Origin: Alcanivoracaceae bacterium
Lineage (GTDB): Bacteria; Pseudomonadota; Gammaproteobacteria; Pseudomonadales; Alcanivoracaceae
NCBI GenBank assembly: GCA_023146255.1
Contig: JAGLCJ010000008.1
Span: 186,001 to 250,000, forward strand
DNA length: 64,000 bases
Direction: 5' to 3'
The position numbers and the translations under genes were made by a program. Shown here piece after piece: positions 25,590 through 33,762 of the stretch (positions are counted from its first letter, which is position 1; each line of letters starts with the position of its first letter). The notes under the pieces were generated by a model. That model did not search any database and was not told where the DNA came from. It was given only the letters and a program-made list of their open reading frames with translations.

Positions 25590-25900
25590 AGGGCTATCTC
25601 CATCGGCCCCATGCATCGAGACAGTTTGTCTGAGTAGGCTTGGCTACCTCTGCCAGCTGACGTAAGCATTCCCTGGCCCGGCTCATCGGACAACTGCCAT
25701 CCAACCTCACCAGCATCAGTACGCGGCAGACTCCTTGCCCCATGAAGCACAAGTCAGCACTTGCCAACCTAGTCTGGCAGTGATAACGCCATCAAAAACA
25801 TAGGGTTATCTCCGCGTACGATTACCCCCCTTCGTTTCACCTGTCGGAGCCTCAGCATGCTGGCTTGCCACAACTACGTCAGAGACGTATATTTTCTCCC
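25590..25900. other. Intergenic region without a gene
   Basis: About 311 bp with no supported gene. Near-identical 12-mers AGGGCTATCTCC (25590) and AGGGTTATCTCC (25801) bracket it, possibly chance or a footprint of a lost insertion. The right end presumably holds the toxin-antitoxin promoter. Confidence 0.4.
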
Positions 25901-26215
25901 GTGCATACCGTTGTAGAGACACCCACCTTTACGGCGGATGCAGACACCCTGTGGACAGAAGAGGAACACGGCGCCTTCTGCACCTGGATCGCCGCCAACC
26001 CGCAAGCGGGAGATGTGATTCCCGGCAGCGGCGGCTGTCGCAAGGTTCGCTGGTCTCGAGCAGGCACAGGCAAACGCGGCGGCGTACGAGTGATCTATTT
26101 CACCCGTCTGGCCAGTGGCGAAATCTGGTTGCTTTTGATTTACGCAAAAAGCGTTCGCGACAACATACCGTCATACCTGCTCAAGGCAATTCGTGAGGAA
26201 ATAGAGCATGGTTAA
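25901..26215 (+). CDS. HigB/RelE-type toxin
   Basis: A 104-residue RelE-superfamily mRNA interferase-like toxin. The N-terminus HTVVETPTFTADADTLWTEEE and the core DVIPGSGGCRKVRWSRAGTGKRGGVRVIYF and LLLIYAKSVRDNIP match HigB-2/RelE-like toxins encoded upstream of their antitoxin. GTG 25901 is chosen because it gives the family's usual N-terminus; the frame is open to a TTG at 25865. It overlaps the antitoxin by 8 bp. Activity on ribosome-bound mRNA is the family property, not shown here. Confidence 0.85.
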   Translation: MHTVVETPTFTADADTLWTEEEHGAFCTWIAANPQAGDVIPGSGGCRKVRWSRAGTGKRGGVRVIYFTRLASGEIWLLLIYAKSVRDNIPSYLLKAIREEIEHG

Positions 26216-26522
26216 AACAACGACATCCAAATCCGCAGCAAGCACCGGCGAAGAGCTAGGGCGTAAGCTGCTGCAGTCAGTGCGTGAAATGAAAGCTGGC
26301 AAAGCTGCTCGCATTACACAAATCGCACCCAACGAAGTGGCTACAGCGCGCCTCAGAACAGGCCTTACTCAAGCGCAATTCGCTATGGCTCTGCAAATAT
26401 CCGCGCGCACGCTTCAGGAGTGGGAACAAGGCCGGCGCAAACCATCCGGTGCAGCACTGGCGTTGATACAGATCGCCTCGCGACACCCGGAAGTAATTGC
26501 CGAGCAACTTCAATCGCAGTAA
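26208..26522 (+). CDS. HigA-type antitoxin, XRE helix-turn-helix
   Basis: A 104-residue DNA-binding antitoxin. Residues about 45-95 form a Cro/C1-type helix-turn-helix: TARLRTGLTQAQFAMALQISARTLQEWEQGRRKPSG. The N-terminal part (GEELGRKLLQSVREMKAGKAAR) is the usual toxin-contacting region in NadS/HigA relatives. ATG 26208 lies inside the end of the toxin gene (8-bp overlap), so the pair is translated together, and the antitoxin should repress the shared promoter. Confidence 0.88.
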   Translation: MVKTTTSKSAASTGEELGRKLLQSVREMKAGKAARITQIAPNEVATARLRTGLTQAQFAMALQISARTLQEWEQGRRKPSGAALALIQIASRHPEVIAEQLQSQ

Positions 26523-26578
26523 GGCAAACCTGACGCGGATTTTCCTAGTGGGCGACATCCGGAAAATTTTCAAGCCGC

Positions 26579-27112
26579 TCAGGCCGTCACCAGCTCCCGA
26601 CAAATAATCCGCTTGTCCGCCTCACTCATCGGGTGGGCGAGCAAACCTTCCATCGTGAAAACGCTGATTTTTGTTCGCGTTTCAATCCGGTCTGACGACA
26701 AGCCGGCGTGCTGCAGTGATACCCGCAAAATCCCTTCGCTGATGGTGTGAAAGCGCTCGTGCCAGAGATTGATCGCCTCGGACGCCTCAAGGCGCGAGTG
26801 CACCGTGCTGACCAGACGGCTGACCCGCTCCAGCCGCTGCACCACCCAGAACAATCGCTCCGCCGCGTCGGTGACCGGCAGTTGCAGGTACTCGGCCATG
26901 CCGTCGCTGAACTCGGCATCCAGCACCGCCACCAGCACCTCGTCCTTGTCCTTGAAGTACCAGTAGATGGTGTTGGGGGCGACCCCGGCGGCCGCGGCCA
27001 GCCGGCTGATCGAGGTGTCTTCGTAGCCGGTTTCGATAAACAGGGTGCGGGCGGCGGCAATGATTTCGTCGCGTTTTTCCGCCCGGTCCTGATCGCGCTT
27101 GGTCTGTGCCAT
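26579..27112 (-). CDS. TetR-family regulator of the adjacent unknown-SDR operon
   Basis: A 177-residue repressor. Residues about 10-55 form the TetR helix-turn-helix (ISRLAAAAGVAPNTIYWYFKDKDEVL); the remainder is the helical ligand domain. ATG 27112 has GGAG ten bases upstream on the minus strand; the frame is open to 27199 but that would run into the operator region. Two identical-pattern 15-bp palindromes lie just upstream, between it and the divergent 27297 gene, so it likely represses itself and that operon. Ligand unknown. Confidence 0.88.
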   Translation of the reverse strand: MAQTKRDQDRAEKRDEIIAAARTLFIETGYEDTSISRLAAAAGVAPNTIYWYFKDKDEVLVAVLDAEFSDGMAEYLQLPVTDAAERLFWVVQRLERVSRLVSTVHSRLEASEAINLWHERFHTISEGILRVSLQHAGLSSDRIETRTKISVFTMEGLLAHPMSEADKRIICRELVTA

Positions 27113-27188
27113 GGGTAGCTGCTCCTGAAATGGCCGGCGGCGGCAAGGGCGCCGCAGGCCGGTCCATTCTAGTCGCTTATCGCACCAC

Positions 27189-27236
27189 TTGAATAGCATT
27201 CAACAAACCTTTAGGATCGCCTTGAATGACATTCAA
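27189..27236. promoter_or_regulatory. Twin TetR operators TTGAATNNNATTCAA
   Basis: TTGAATAGCATTCAA (27189-27203) and TTGAATGACATTCAA (27222-27236) are two 15-bp palindromes with identical arms and different centres, spaced 33 bp centre to centre (about three helical turns). They lie between the divergent TetR gene and the 27297 gene, the expected place for cooperative repressor binding. Confidence 0.82.
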
Positions 27237-27296
27237 CAGACAATCAGGACATAGCCAACTAAATAGCCCGGAACGCCAGATCAGGAGACCAACCCT

Positions 27297-27869
27297 ATGC
27301 AACAGGACGTATACGCAGCAGCGCTGCGCCAGTACTCAACAGCCGAGTTACTGCAGCTGTTTTCCAAACTGGAGGCGCCGAGCATCAGCGAGATGGACGG
27401 GGAGTACGCAGCTTGCCTGCTGGCCCAGCCGAGCTGGCTGGCGACAAAGCTTGGCCAGATGACGCTGAACAACCCGATGGGCAGCTGGCTGTGCAAGGCA
27501 TTCCGCCCGCTCGATGCCAACAGCGGCCGTGGCTACAACAGCTTTCGTCAGCGCGGGAAAGTCGTTCAGCGTTACCCGATGCAGACCATGATTGCTGCAT
27601 CACGCTTCGATGGCCGCCCCGCCTACCAGCTGGTGTATCGCCACTTTCATTCACTGTGCGGCGACATCAATATGGTCGACGAAGTCCGACGCGTGGCGCC
27701 GGGTCTTTATCTCGGCATCGGCACCTGGGGTTTTACCCGCGGGCAGCGGCATATCCCCTACCCGTTCCTGCTCGAGGGTCCACAGGCGGCGTATCGCGGC
27801 GACATTGGCCGCGCCCGGCACAACTTTTTTATCGGCAAGCGCGAGATTCCCGCGCTGTTCAACTCGTGA
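27297..27869 (+). CDS. Protein of unknown function in TetR-controlled operon
   Basis: A 190-residue soluble protein with no signal peptide. I do not recognise its family. Notable segments are MDGEYAACLLAQP, NPMGSWLCKAFRP, DINMVDEVRRVAPGLYLGIGTWGF and HIPYPFLLEGPQ, suggesting a compact beta-barrel-like ligand-binding fold, but that is inference. ATG 27297 has AGGAG at 27283-27287. The gene ends 7 bp before the SDR start, so the two are co-expressed, and the twin operators upstream suggest induction by a ligand related to the SDR substrate. Confidence 0.7.
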   Translation: MQQDVYAAALRQYSTAELLQLFSKLEAPSISEMDGEYAACLLAQPSWLATKLGQMTLNNPMGSWLCKAFRPLDANSGRGYNSFRQRGKVVQRYPMQTMIAASRFDGRPAYQLVYRHFHSLCGDINMVDEVRRVAPGLYLGIGTWGFTRGQRHIPYPFLLEGPQAAYRGDIGRARHNFFIGKREIPALFNS

Positions 27870-27876
27870 GGACACC

Positions 27877-28680
27877 ATGACTAACCAGAATCGCACCGCA
27901 TTAATCACCGGCGCGTCCGCCGGCATTGGCGCCGCCTTCGCCCGCCATCTGGCTGCTGAAGGTTTTAATCTGTTGCTGGTGGCGCGCCGCGCCGAGCGTC
28001 TGCAGGAACTCGCCAATGAACTGCAACGCGAGCATGGCATTCGCTGCGATGTCTTTGCCGCGGATCTGAATGACCCGGCCGCGCCGGCGGCGATCATGGC
28101 GTTTGCCGAGCAGAAAAAAATTGCCGTGGATGTGCTGATCAACAACGCCGGCCTGTCCGGCAAGACCGCCTTTGCTGATACGCCCTGGCCAACACTGGCC
28201 GCTGAAATCCAGCTGATGGTGACGGCACTGACCGAGCTCTGCCATCGTGTGCTGCCGGGTATGCGCGAGCGTGGCTGGGGCCGGATTATCAACCTGTCGT
28301 CGATCGCCGCGATGTCACCGCCGGGCGCCAGCCTGCTGTACACCGGCATCAAGAGTTATGTGCTGAATATCTCGCAATCACTGGATATGGAGCTGAAACC
28401 GCAGGGCATTCACGTTACCGCGCTATGCCCCGGTTTCACCCACAGTGAATTCCACGACGTGATGGGCACCCGCGACGCCGCCAGCAAGTTGCCGAATCTG
28501 CTCTGGCAGGATGCCGAGTCCGTGGTGCGTGAAGGCTGGCAGGCGGTGATGAAAGGCAAGCCGGTGTGCGTGCCCGGCGTGGTCAACAAGCTGGTGGCGG
28601 CCACGGTGCGGCCGCTGCCGATGGCGCTGCAGTATCAGCTCGGCGACAGGTTGAACCCGTTCAAGGAGCAAGAGCACTAA
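27877..28680 (+). CDS. SDR-family oxidoreductase
   Basis: A 267-residue short-chain dehydrogenase. It has the Rossmann motif TGASAGIG, the NNAG motif (VLINNAGLSG), the catalytic Ser in INLSSIAAM and the YTGIK catalytic Tyr/Lys, followed by CPGFTHSEFHD. ARR after the second strand (LLLVARRAERL) favours NADP(H). Substrate is not deducible; the C-terminal hydrophobic part (VNKLVAATVRPLPMALQYQ) hints at membrane or lipid association as in acyl or steroid SDRs. ATG 27877 follows GTGAGGACACC. Confidence 0.9.
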   Translation: MTNQNRTALITGASAGIGAAFARHLAAEGFNLLLVARRAERLQELANELQREHGIRCDVFAADLNDPAAPAAIMAFAEQKKIAVDVLINNAGLSGKTAFADTPWPTLAAEIQLMVTALTELCHRVLPGMRERGWGRIINLSSIAAMSPPGASLLYTGIKSYVLNISQSLDMELKPQGIHVTALCPGFTHSEFHDVMGTRDAASKLPNLLWQDAESVVREGWQAVMKGKPVCVPGVVNKLVAATVRPLPMALQYQLGDRLNPFKEQEH

Positions 28681-28785
28681 AAAGCATTCCACTCCCACCC
28701 AGCCACCCCGAGAGGCGAGACTGGCAACAATGCCGATGCTAAACTCGCCACTCAACCAGCCACAAAACCTGACAAGGAGGTTACT

Positions 28786-29898
28786 TTGAAAAATGCCGCG
28801 AATTGGTCGCTATCGCTCACTGTGTTGCTTGGCCTTTACTTTACCCCTGCCAGCGCCGAAGACCTTGATCCCGCTTTGGATGATAAAGCATACGCGTGTA
28901 TTTACCGCCTGAACAAAGGCGGCCTGCTTTTGGAGGGCATGCCAGAGCCTTGCAAACCGATCGTCAGCCTTACCGCAGAAATCACCGAAAAGCCAGTTCT
29001 CAGAGCCATTCAGATATATATCGAGGGCACTCGCTCATACTTTGAAGAAAAAAATTATCTCCAGGAATTTATGCAGATACCAAGTGAAATGTGGCCAGGT
29101 CTAGCCCAAGACACATACTTCATGTTCGGATTAAACGCAGCAATGCTTGAATCATTCCGACTAAAGAGTACAAAAAGAGCCGAGCGACCAGGACACAATG
29201 AATTCATAGAAAAGTTTTACAAATCTACTTTCATGAGTGGAGCCGCAGACAGTCTTGGCGGAATTGATCTTGTTCTGGGAATATTCGCATCATGGTTTAT
29301 CCTTCATAATAATCATGACCTCGCAATTGAATCATTGGACAGATTAAGATCAGTATCAAAGAGTCACGGCGAGGAACATCAAACCTATTTCAGCATCTTC
29401 TCTCACGCCAATGTTCGAAACACTCCGGGCGGCATGAATTTCTTCAGAAAAATGAAATCTCATTTCGGTGAGATGGATTGGAGGACAATCTACGTACTAT
29501 CTTCCGCCATCTCGGATATGGACCGCAGCGCACAGGGGCTGGTTTCCCAGGGAAGCAATGAGCCCACTCTGGATATGAATGTTGACATGTGGCCAATCAT
29601 GCAAGCATGGATCAAGGCAGACATTATCCACACATCACCCGACGCCGGGGCAAGTATTATGGCGGCGCAGGCAACTCGATACTCACGCACCAAGGAGTAC
29701 GACAAAGCCATGACGATTGCGGAATACATTCTCAACAGTCATTCAGAGAAAAAGCTTCATGAAAAAGATAGCTCTGCAGTGAGCGCTCGCATTCTTGGGG
29801 CAGAGATCATTCTTTCTCGAAAGCAGTATGACCAATTACGCCCATATCTTAAAAAGTACGGGGGCGCTCCAGAAGCAACCAGAGCAGGATCACCATAA
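28786..29898 (+). CDS. Secreted helical protein, unknown, AT-richer
   Basis: A 370-residue exported protein with a signal peptide (about 1-24, cleavage after ASA). The mature part is mostly helical; the C-terminal third (ATRYSRTKEYDKAMTIAEYIL and following) looks like TPR-type repeats. No named family is recognised. TTG 28786 is the start, five bases after AAGGAGG (28774-28780). From about 29000 onward codon use is AT-richer than in neighbouring genes, suggesting recent acquisition. The following DNA carries a broken molybdoenzyme gene, so this locus has been rearranged. Confidence 0.65.
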   Translation: MKNAANWSLSLTVLLGLYFTPASAEDLDPALDDKAYACIYRLNKGGLLLEGMPEPCKPIVSLTAEITEKPVLRAIQIYIEGTRSYFEEKNYLQEFMQIPSEMWPGLAQDTYFMFGLNAAMLESFRLKSTKRAERPGHNEFIEKFYKSTFMSGAADSLGGIDLVLGIFASWFILHNNHDLAIESLDRLRSVSKSHGEEHQTYFSIFSHANVRNTPGGMNFFRKMKSHFGEMDWRTIYVLSSAISDMDRSAQGLVSQGSNEPTLDMNVDMWPIMQAWIKADIIHTSPDAGASIMAAQATRYSRTKEYDKAMTIAEYILNSHSEKKLHEKDSSAVSARILGAEIILSRKQYDQLRPYLKKYGGAPEATRAGSP

Positions 29899-29925
29899 TC
29901 GACGAAACCCGATTCCGACTGGCAA

Positions 29926-30234
29926 CCAAAGCGCTTTGTTGCTTCACTTTCGTTGGAGCCGGCTGACCAGCTCAAGCTGATTACCCTGCGCACCAATTAC
30001 ATTCATAACAGCTGGGGTTCTCTGGTCACCCATGTGCGATCTGATGACAGCCTGCGGCCGGGTGTTGTGGCCAGGACCCATGGCTGGGGCAATCAGCGCA
30101 GCCATGGCCTGAAGGTGGCGCAACAGTTCCCGGGCAGAAGCCAAGCCGATACAAACGTGACCAATCTGTTCACTACTGCCCGGCCGCTCTCCGTGCTATC
30201 TAAAGGCCTGCCTGCATTTTTCCGGATTCTGGTC
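29926..30234 (+). pseudogene. Remnant of molybdopterin oxidoreductase C-terminus
   Basis: The translated frame after the previous stop contains LKLITLRTNYIHNSW, then VRSDDSLRPGVVARTHGWGN and ADTNVTNLF, followed by PLSVLSKGLPAF. These match in order the conserved segments of the molybdopterin-dinucleotide-binding C-terminal domain of BisC/formate-dehydrogenase-like enzymes (strand with HNSW, PGVVSLPHGWG, NVN.L, DPLSG.P.F). The stretch between the first two is about 40 residues too short, so there is an internal deletion, and the rest of the gene is absent. It is in frame with the patatin downstream, giving a misleading long open frame. Confidence 0.7.
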
Positions 30235-31731
30235 ATGGCCCTGTCACCCCGAAAACCCCACACCCGCTCCCTGCATCGCCGCCTCCGCGAGGCCGGCAGC
30301 TATACCGAATGGCTGAACGCTGCACTGGAGTCGGATCAGCGACTACGACTGGACCAATGGCGCCACCGCGAGCGCAGCAGCCTGTACGGGAGCACCGAAC
30401 TCAGGGCCCGTTACGATCTGCTACGCAGCCTGCTCGATGCCGGCCGCACCCATGACCTGCTCTATGCCCTGAACGAGGGCATACATGGCAATCTCTGCGG
30501 GATGGGCAAGGCGGTACTGTATAACCGCGCCCTGTCCGGCACCAAGGTGTTGATTGATGAATACGTCAATGTGGTGGTGGAGTCGCTGAAGTTTATTGCC
30601 GCTGCCAGCGAGACCGAGATACCGCGTGCCGAGAAAGTGGATTTTTTTCGTCGCGCCAGCCACTGCTATGGTCGCTCGGCACTGATGCTAAGCGGCGGCG
30701 CCGGGCTGATCTATTTTCATCACGGTGTAGTCCAGACGCTGGTCGACAACGACATGCTGCCCCATGTGCTGTCCGGGGCCAGTGCCGGCTCCTGGCTGTG
30801 CGCGCAGATCGGCACACTCACTGATGCAGAAATGAAAGCCGGCTATTTCGATCGCTTCCGCTACGACCTGCCCACCCACCTGAATCCATTCCGGGTATTG
30901 GCCGGTCTGGAACCGGAGGCGACACCACTGTCGGTTAAAGAAGGCGCCATAGACAGTTTCTGCAGCGACATGACTTTTCAGGAGGCCTACGAACATACCG
31001 GCCGCTATATCAATATTTCCATTGCCCCGGCGGAACGTCATCAGGCGGCGCGACTGATGAATGCGATTACCTCACCCAACGTCTACATCCGCTCGGCGGT
31101 GGATGCCTCCAGTAGCGTGCCAGGCATCGTTCCACCGGTAACGCTTTATGCCAAAGGCATGGATGGCAAACCGAAGCCTTACCTGCCATCCCAGAAGTGG
31201 GTGGACGGCTCCTTCGCCGATGACCTTCCGGCCAAACGACTGGCCCGCCTGTTTGGCGTTAATCACTATCTGGTCAGCCTGATCAATCCGCTGGCAGTGC
31301 CTTTTGTCACTGACACCAAGAGCCTGCGCGGCAAACGGCTGCGCGATATCGCCAGCGGCCTGACCATGAACATTGTCAAAGACAGCCTGCTGACTGGAGA
31401 ACGTATCAGTTCCCGCTACGGCGTCTCGTTTGTCAGCCCGCTGATCCTGATGGCGCACTCGCTGCTTGATCAGGAATACACCGGTGACATCAACATCATC
31501 CTGCCGAAGGAAGACTTCCGCTGGATCAATGTGCTGTTCGGTTATCGGGATGATGCGGAAGTCGATGCGTTGATTCATGCTGGCAAGCGTGCCACCTGGC
31601 CGAAGCTGGCCCAGGTGCGTAACGCCACCCTGATTGCCAACACACTTGACGGCATTCTCGAACAGCTTGATGGCAGCCGGGCTGGCATGTCGCCAGGAAA
31701 CGGACGCCGTCATCTGACGACGCCCGCCTGA
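30235..31731 (+). CDS. Patatin-like phospholipase with DUF3336
   Basis: A 498-residue protein with an N-terminal DUF3336 domain (about 10-145; SYTEWLNAALESDQ, YDLLRSLLDAGRTHDLLYALNEG) and a patatin domain: oxyanion loop LSGGAGLIYFHHG, nucleophile GASAG with Ser183, and catalytic Asp in KWVDGSFADDLP. The same architecture occurs in yeast triacylglycerol lipases Tgl3/4/5 and many bacterial lipid hydrolases, so acylglycerol or phospholipid hydrolysis is likely. ATG 30235 has only a weak ribosome site; the frame continues upstream through a molybdoenzyme remnant, which I exclude. Confidence 0.85.
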   Translation: MALSPRKPHTRSLHRRLREAGSYTEWLNAALESDQRLRLDQWRHRERSSLYGSTELRARYDLLRSLLDAGRTHDLLYALNEGIHGNLCGMGKAVLYNRALSGTKVLIDEYVNVVVESLKFIAAASETEIPRAEKVDFFRRASHCYGRSALMLSGGAGLIYFHHGVVQTLVDNDMLPHVLSGASAGSWLCAQIGTLTDAEMKAGYFDRFRYDLPTHLNPFRVLAGLEPEATPLSVKEGAIDSFCSDMTFQEAYEHTGRYINISIAPAERHQAARLMNAITSPNVYIRSAVDASSSVPGIVPPVTLYAKGMDGKPKPYLPSQKWVDGSFADDLPAKRLARLFGVNHYLVSLINPLAVPFVTDTKSLRGKRLRDIASGLTMNIVKDSLLTGERISSRYGVSFVSPLILMAHSLLDQEYTGDINIILPKEDFRWINVLFGYRDDAEVDALIHAGKRATWPKLAQVRNATLIANTLDGILEQLDGSRAGMSPGNGRRHLTTPA

Positions 31732-31733
31732 AC

Positions 31734-33035
31734 TCATGCGCTGAGCGTCGCCCTGGCATACAGCTTCAGCAGATTTTCCGGTTCGTCGTAAACGATACGC
31801 GTGCCAGCGCGCAGGTCGCGACGCATCAGAAACAGCATCTGCTCAAGCACCTTCTGCGAAAACTCCTCCGCCCGGCGGCCGGTGACTTCCGCAAGGCGGC
31901 CGGCGATTACCGCCGGATCACTCACCACCGGCGCAATCCGATAACGGTAGGTTCCGCCAATGGCTTCCGGCACCAGATCCATAAAGCGCCCGGCAATTTG
32001 TTTGAAAAAAGAAAGCGGTAAGCGATAGGCATTGTTGCCAAGAATTGGATAGTCGTCCGGCACCGGCCGCTCCTGATCCTGTACCTGCAGACTGGTGGCC
32101 AGTGGCAGCAGGTTGTGCAGTTGATAGGTTTCCGCCATATGCGGGTTACCGGCTCGCACCAGATTTGAGATCAGTTCACCCAGTGAGGCATGACCGATAA
32201 TCGCCGCGCTCTTCGGCAGACCGCCCCAGGCGCCGTCAGCGCCGTTCAGCAGCGCCTCAATCAGAGAAGCGTTTTCAAAACCGCCACCGGCATGCATATG
32301 CACCAGAACTTTCAGCGGAGGTGGCAGGAAGGTGCGTGCCATGGCGATGAAAGCGCCAACCTGAAACGGCATATAGGTGCCACGATCATCCTCGATACTG
32401 ATGCCCTCTATCTCCTGCTCCGCCAGCAGCGCCATGATCTCGCAGGCGAACTCCGGGTCTTCGGCAAAGGCGTCACAACCGTCGACAATATTGATCAGCA
32501 GGCGCGGCTTGCCGCCGTTCTCACCACGGATATTCTCGTTCATCCACTTGATGCTGGCGACAACGCTGCGGCGCAGGGTGTCACGATCATACTGCCCTTT
32601 CATGCCGACCTTGCTGAGATAAATCTCATGCAGTGAGTTCGGCACGCCATAGGCCTGCATCTTCAGCATGGACGGATCAGGAGTGAACTGGCCGGTGGCG
32701 CTGGCAATGCCGATCTGGGTAAAGACAAAGCCGCCGGTCATGTCGATGTTGTGATCGCGCAGGTACATCATGAAGTCGTCGTCGACTTCCAGCTCGTCCG
32801 GGTAGGAATAGTCGAGCGTGCCAAGCAGGATGTTATCGAAACCGAACTGGCGCATCTTCGGCAGGATGGCCAGCTTCTCCGCCAGCGTCTGACCAACGCG
32901 ATCGCCAACCGGGTTCTCGCGCAGTGACAAGTCAATCAGGAAAGGCTTGAGGGTACGAAGCTTGTCGATCTTTGCCATGGCGCCATCGTAAAGTTCGCGC
33001 GCCTGCTTTGCTTTTTTCTGGTCAGGGTTTGCCAT
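31734..33035 (-). CDS. DRE-TIM metallolyase-like (HMGL-like) protein
   Basis: A 433-residue cytosolic protein resembling the pyruvate-carboxyltransferase/HMG-CoA-lyase TIM-barrel superfamily. The first strand motif is LIDLSLRENPVGDRVGQTLAEKL (normally D.TLRDG.Q), and the metal-binding strand reads HMHAGGGFENASLIEALLNGADGAWGGL, matching the H.H.....A...L.AL..GA pattern. Both motifs are divergent, so a Claisen-type or lyase reaction is only inferred. ATG 33035 follows AAGGA. It converges on the patatin with 2 bp between stops. Confidence 0.75.
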   Translation of the reverse strand: MANPDQKKAKQARELYDGAMAKIDKLRTLKPFLIDLSLRENPVGDRVGQTLAEKLAILPKMRQFGFDNILLGTLDYSYPDELEVDDDFMMYLRDHNIDMTGGFVFTQIGIASATGQFTPDPSMLKMQAYGVPNSLHEIYLSKVGMKGQYDRDTLRRSVVASIKWMNENIRGENGGKPRLLINIVDGCDAFAEDPEFACEIMALLAEQEIEGISIEDDRGTYMPFQVGAFIAMARTFLPPPLKVLVHMHAGGGFENASLIEALLNGADGAWGGLPKSAAIIGHASLGELISNLVRAGNPHMAETYQLHNLLPLATSLQVQDQERPVPDDYPILGNNAYRLPLSFFKQIAGRFMDLVPEAIGGTYRYRIAPVVSDPAVIAGRLAEVTGRRAEEFSQKVLEQMLFLMRRDLRAGTRIVYDEPENLLKLYARATLSA

Positions 33036-33234
33036 GGAATCATCGTCCTTGTTATTGAAATGGGTAAGTTCTCGCCTACTCAGCTGGAGCGGCTGATCAG
33101 ACCGCGCTGGCGCCCCAGCCTACTACAAAATACTGATTCCGAAACCCGCATTTACCATAGCAGCCCTCAAGGCTCGCAACATATCTCCGTATTGCTGGTC
33201 GAAGCAGAGACAATCTCAACCGGGAGACCTGCAC

Positions 33235-33762
33235 ATGCGCGCGATAATCCTGCTGCTCACCCTATGGCTGGCCGGCTGCGCCAGTACCGTCGCAATCGAC
33301 TACCGCCCCGAAGCGGCGTTTGCTGACTACCGCAGCTTCGCCTTCACCAATACCGAAAAAAATGAAGAAATACGCAGTCTGGACGGTGAACGCATTGAAC
33401 AGGCCGTGACCCGTGAACTGACCACGCGCGGCCTGAAAACAGCATCGGCAGATACAGCTGACCTGCTGGTTCGCTACCGGGTCGAAGATACCATCGAAGT
33501 GGAGGCCAGTGGCTTCGGCTATGGCTTCGGCTTTGGCCGTGAGCACCTCGGTATCGGCGTGGCATCTGTACCGGACGTGCACGCCATCAAGGAAGGGAAA
33601 CTGGTGGTGGAACTGGTCCAGCGCGACATCCGCCAGGTGGTCTGGCGCGGCGCCGGCCAGCGCAACCTGACCGAACAGATGAAACCGGAACAGCGCAGCG
33701 CACTGATCGAACGACTTGTGCGGGACATGTTCGAGCGCTGGCCACCGGCCGCCGGCTCCTAA
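33235..33762 (+). CDS. DUF4136 lipoprotein
   Basis: A 175-residue outer-membrane-type lipoprotein. The signal peptide ends in the lipobox LAGC (Cys15), followed by the DUF4136 pattern: DYRPEAAFADYRSFAF, a helix with IEQAVTRELTTRGLK, DLLVRYRV, then LVVELVQRDIRQVVWRGAG and a final helix. Function of the family is unknown. ATG 33235 follows CGGGAGACC. Its 3' end overlaps creC by 4 bp tail to tail. Confidence 0.85.
   Translation: MRAIILLLTLWLAGCASTVAIDYRPEAAFADYRSFAFTNTEKNEEIRSLDGERIEQAVTRELTTRGLKTASADTADLLVRYRVEDTIEVEASGFGYGFGFGREHLGIGVASVPDVHAIKEGKLVVELVQRDIRQVVWRGAGQRNLTEQMKPEQRSALIERLVRDMFERWPPAAGS

Noticed and set aside
25590..25812. Direct repeats AGGG(C/T)TATCTCC as insertion target duplication
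   Set aside because: Only 12 bp with one mismatch, 211 bp apart, and no transposase remnant or inverted ends between them.
29953..31731. Single 592-residue fusion of the molybdoenzyme end and patatin
   Set aside because: The N-terminal part has a large internal deletion and no upstream body, and the DUF3336 domain has its own ATG; treated as a relic plus a normal gene.
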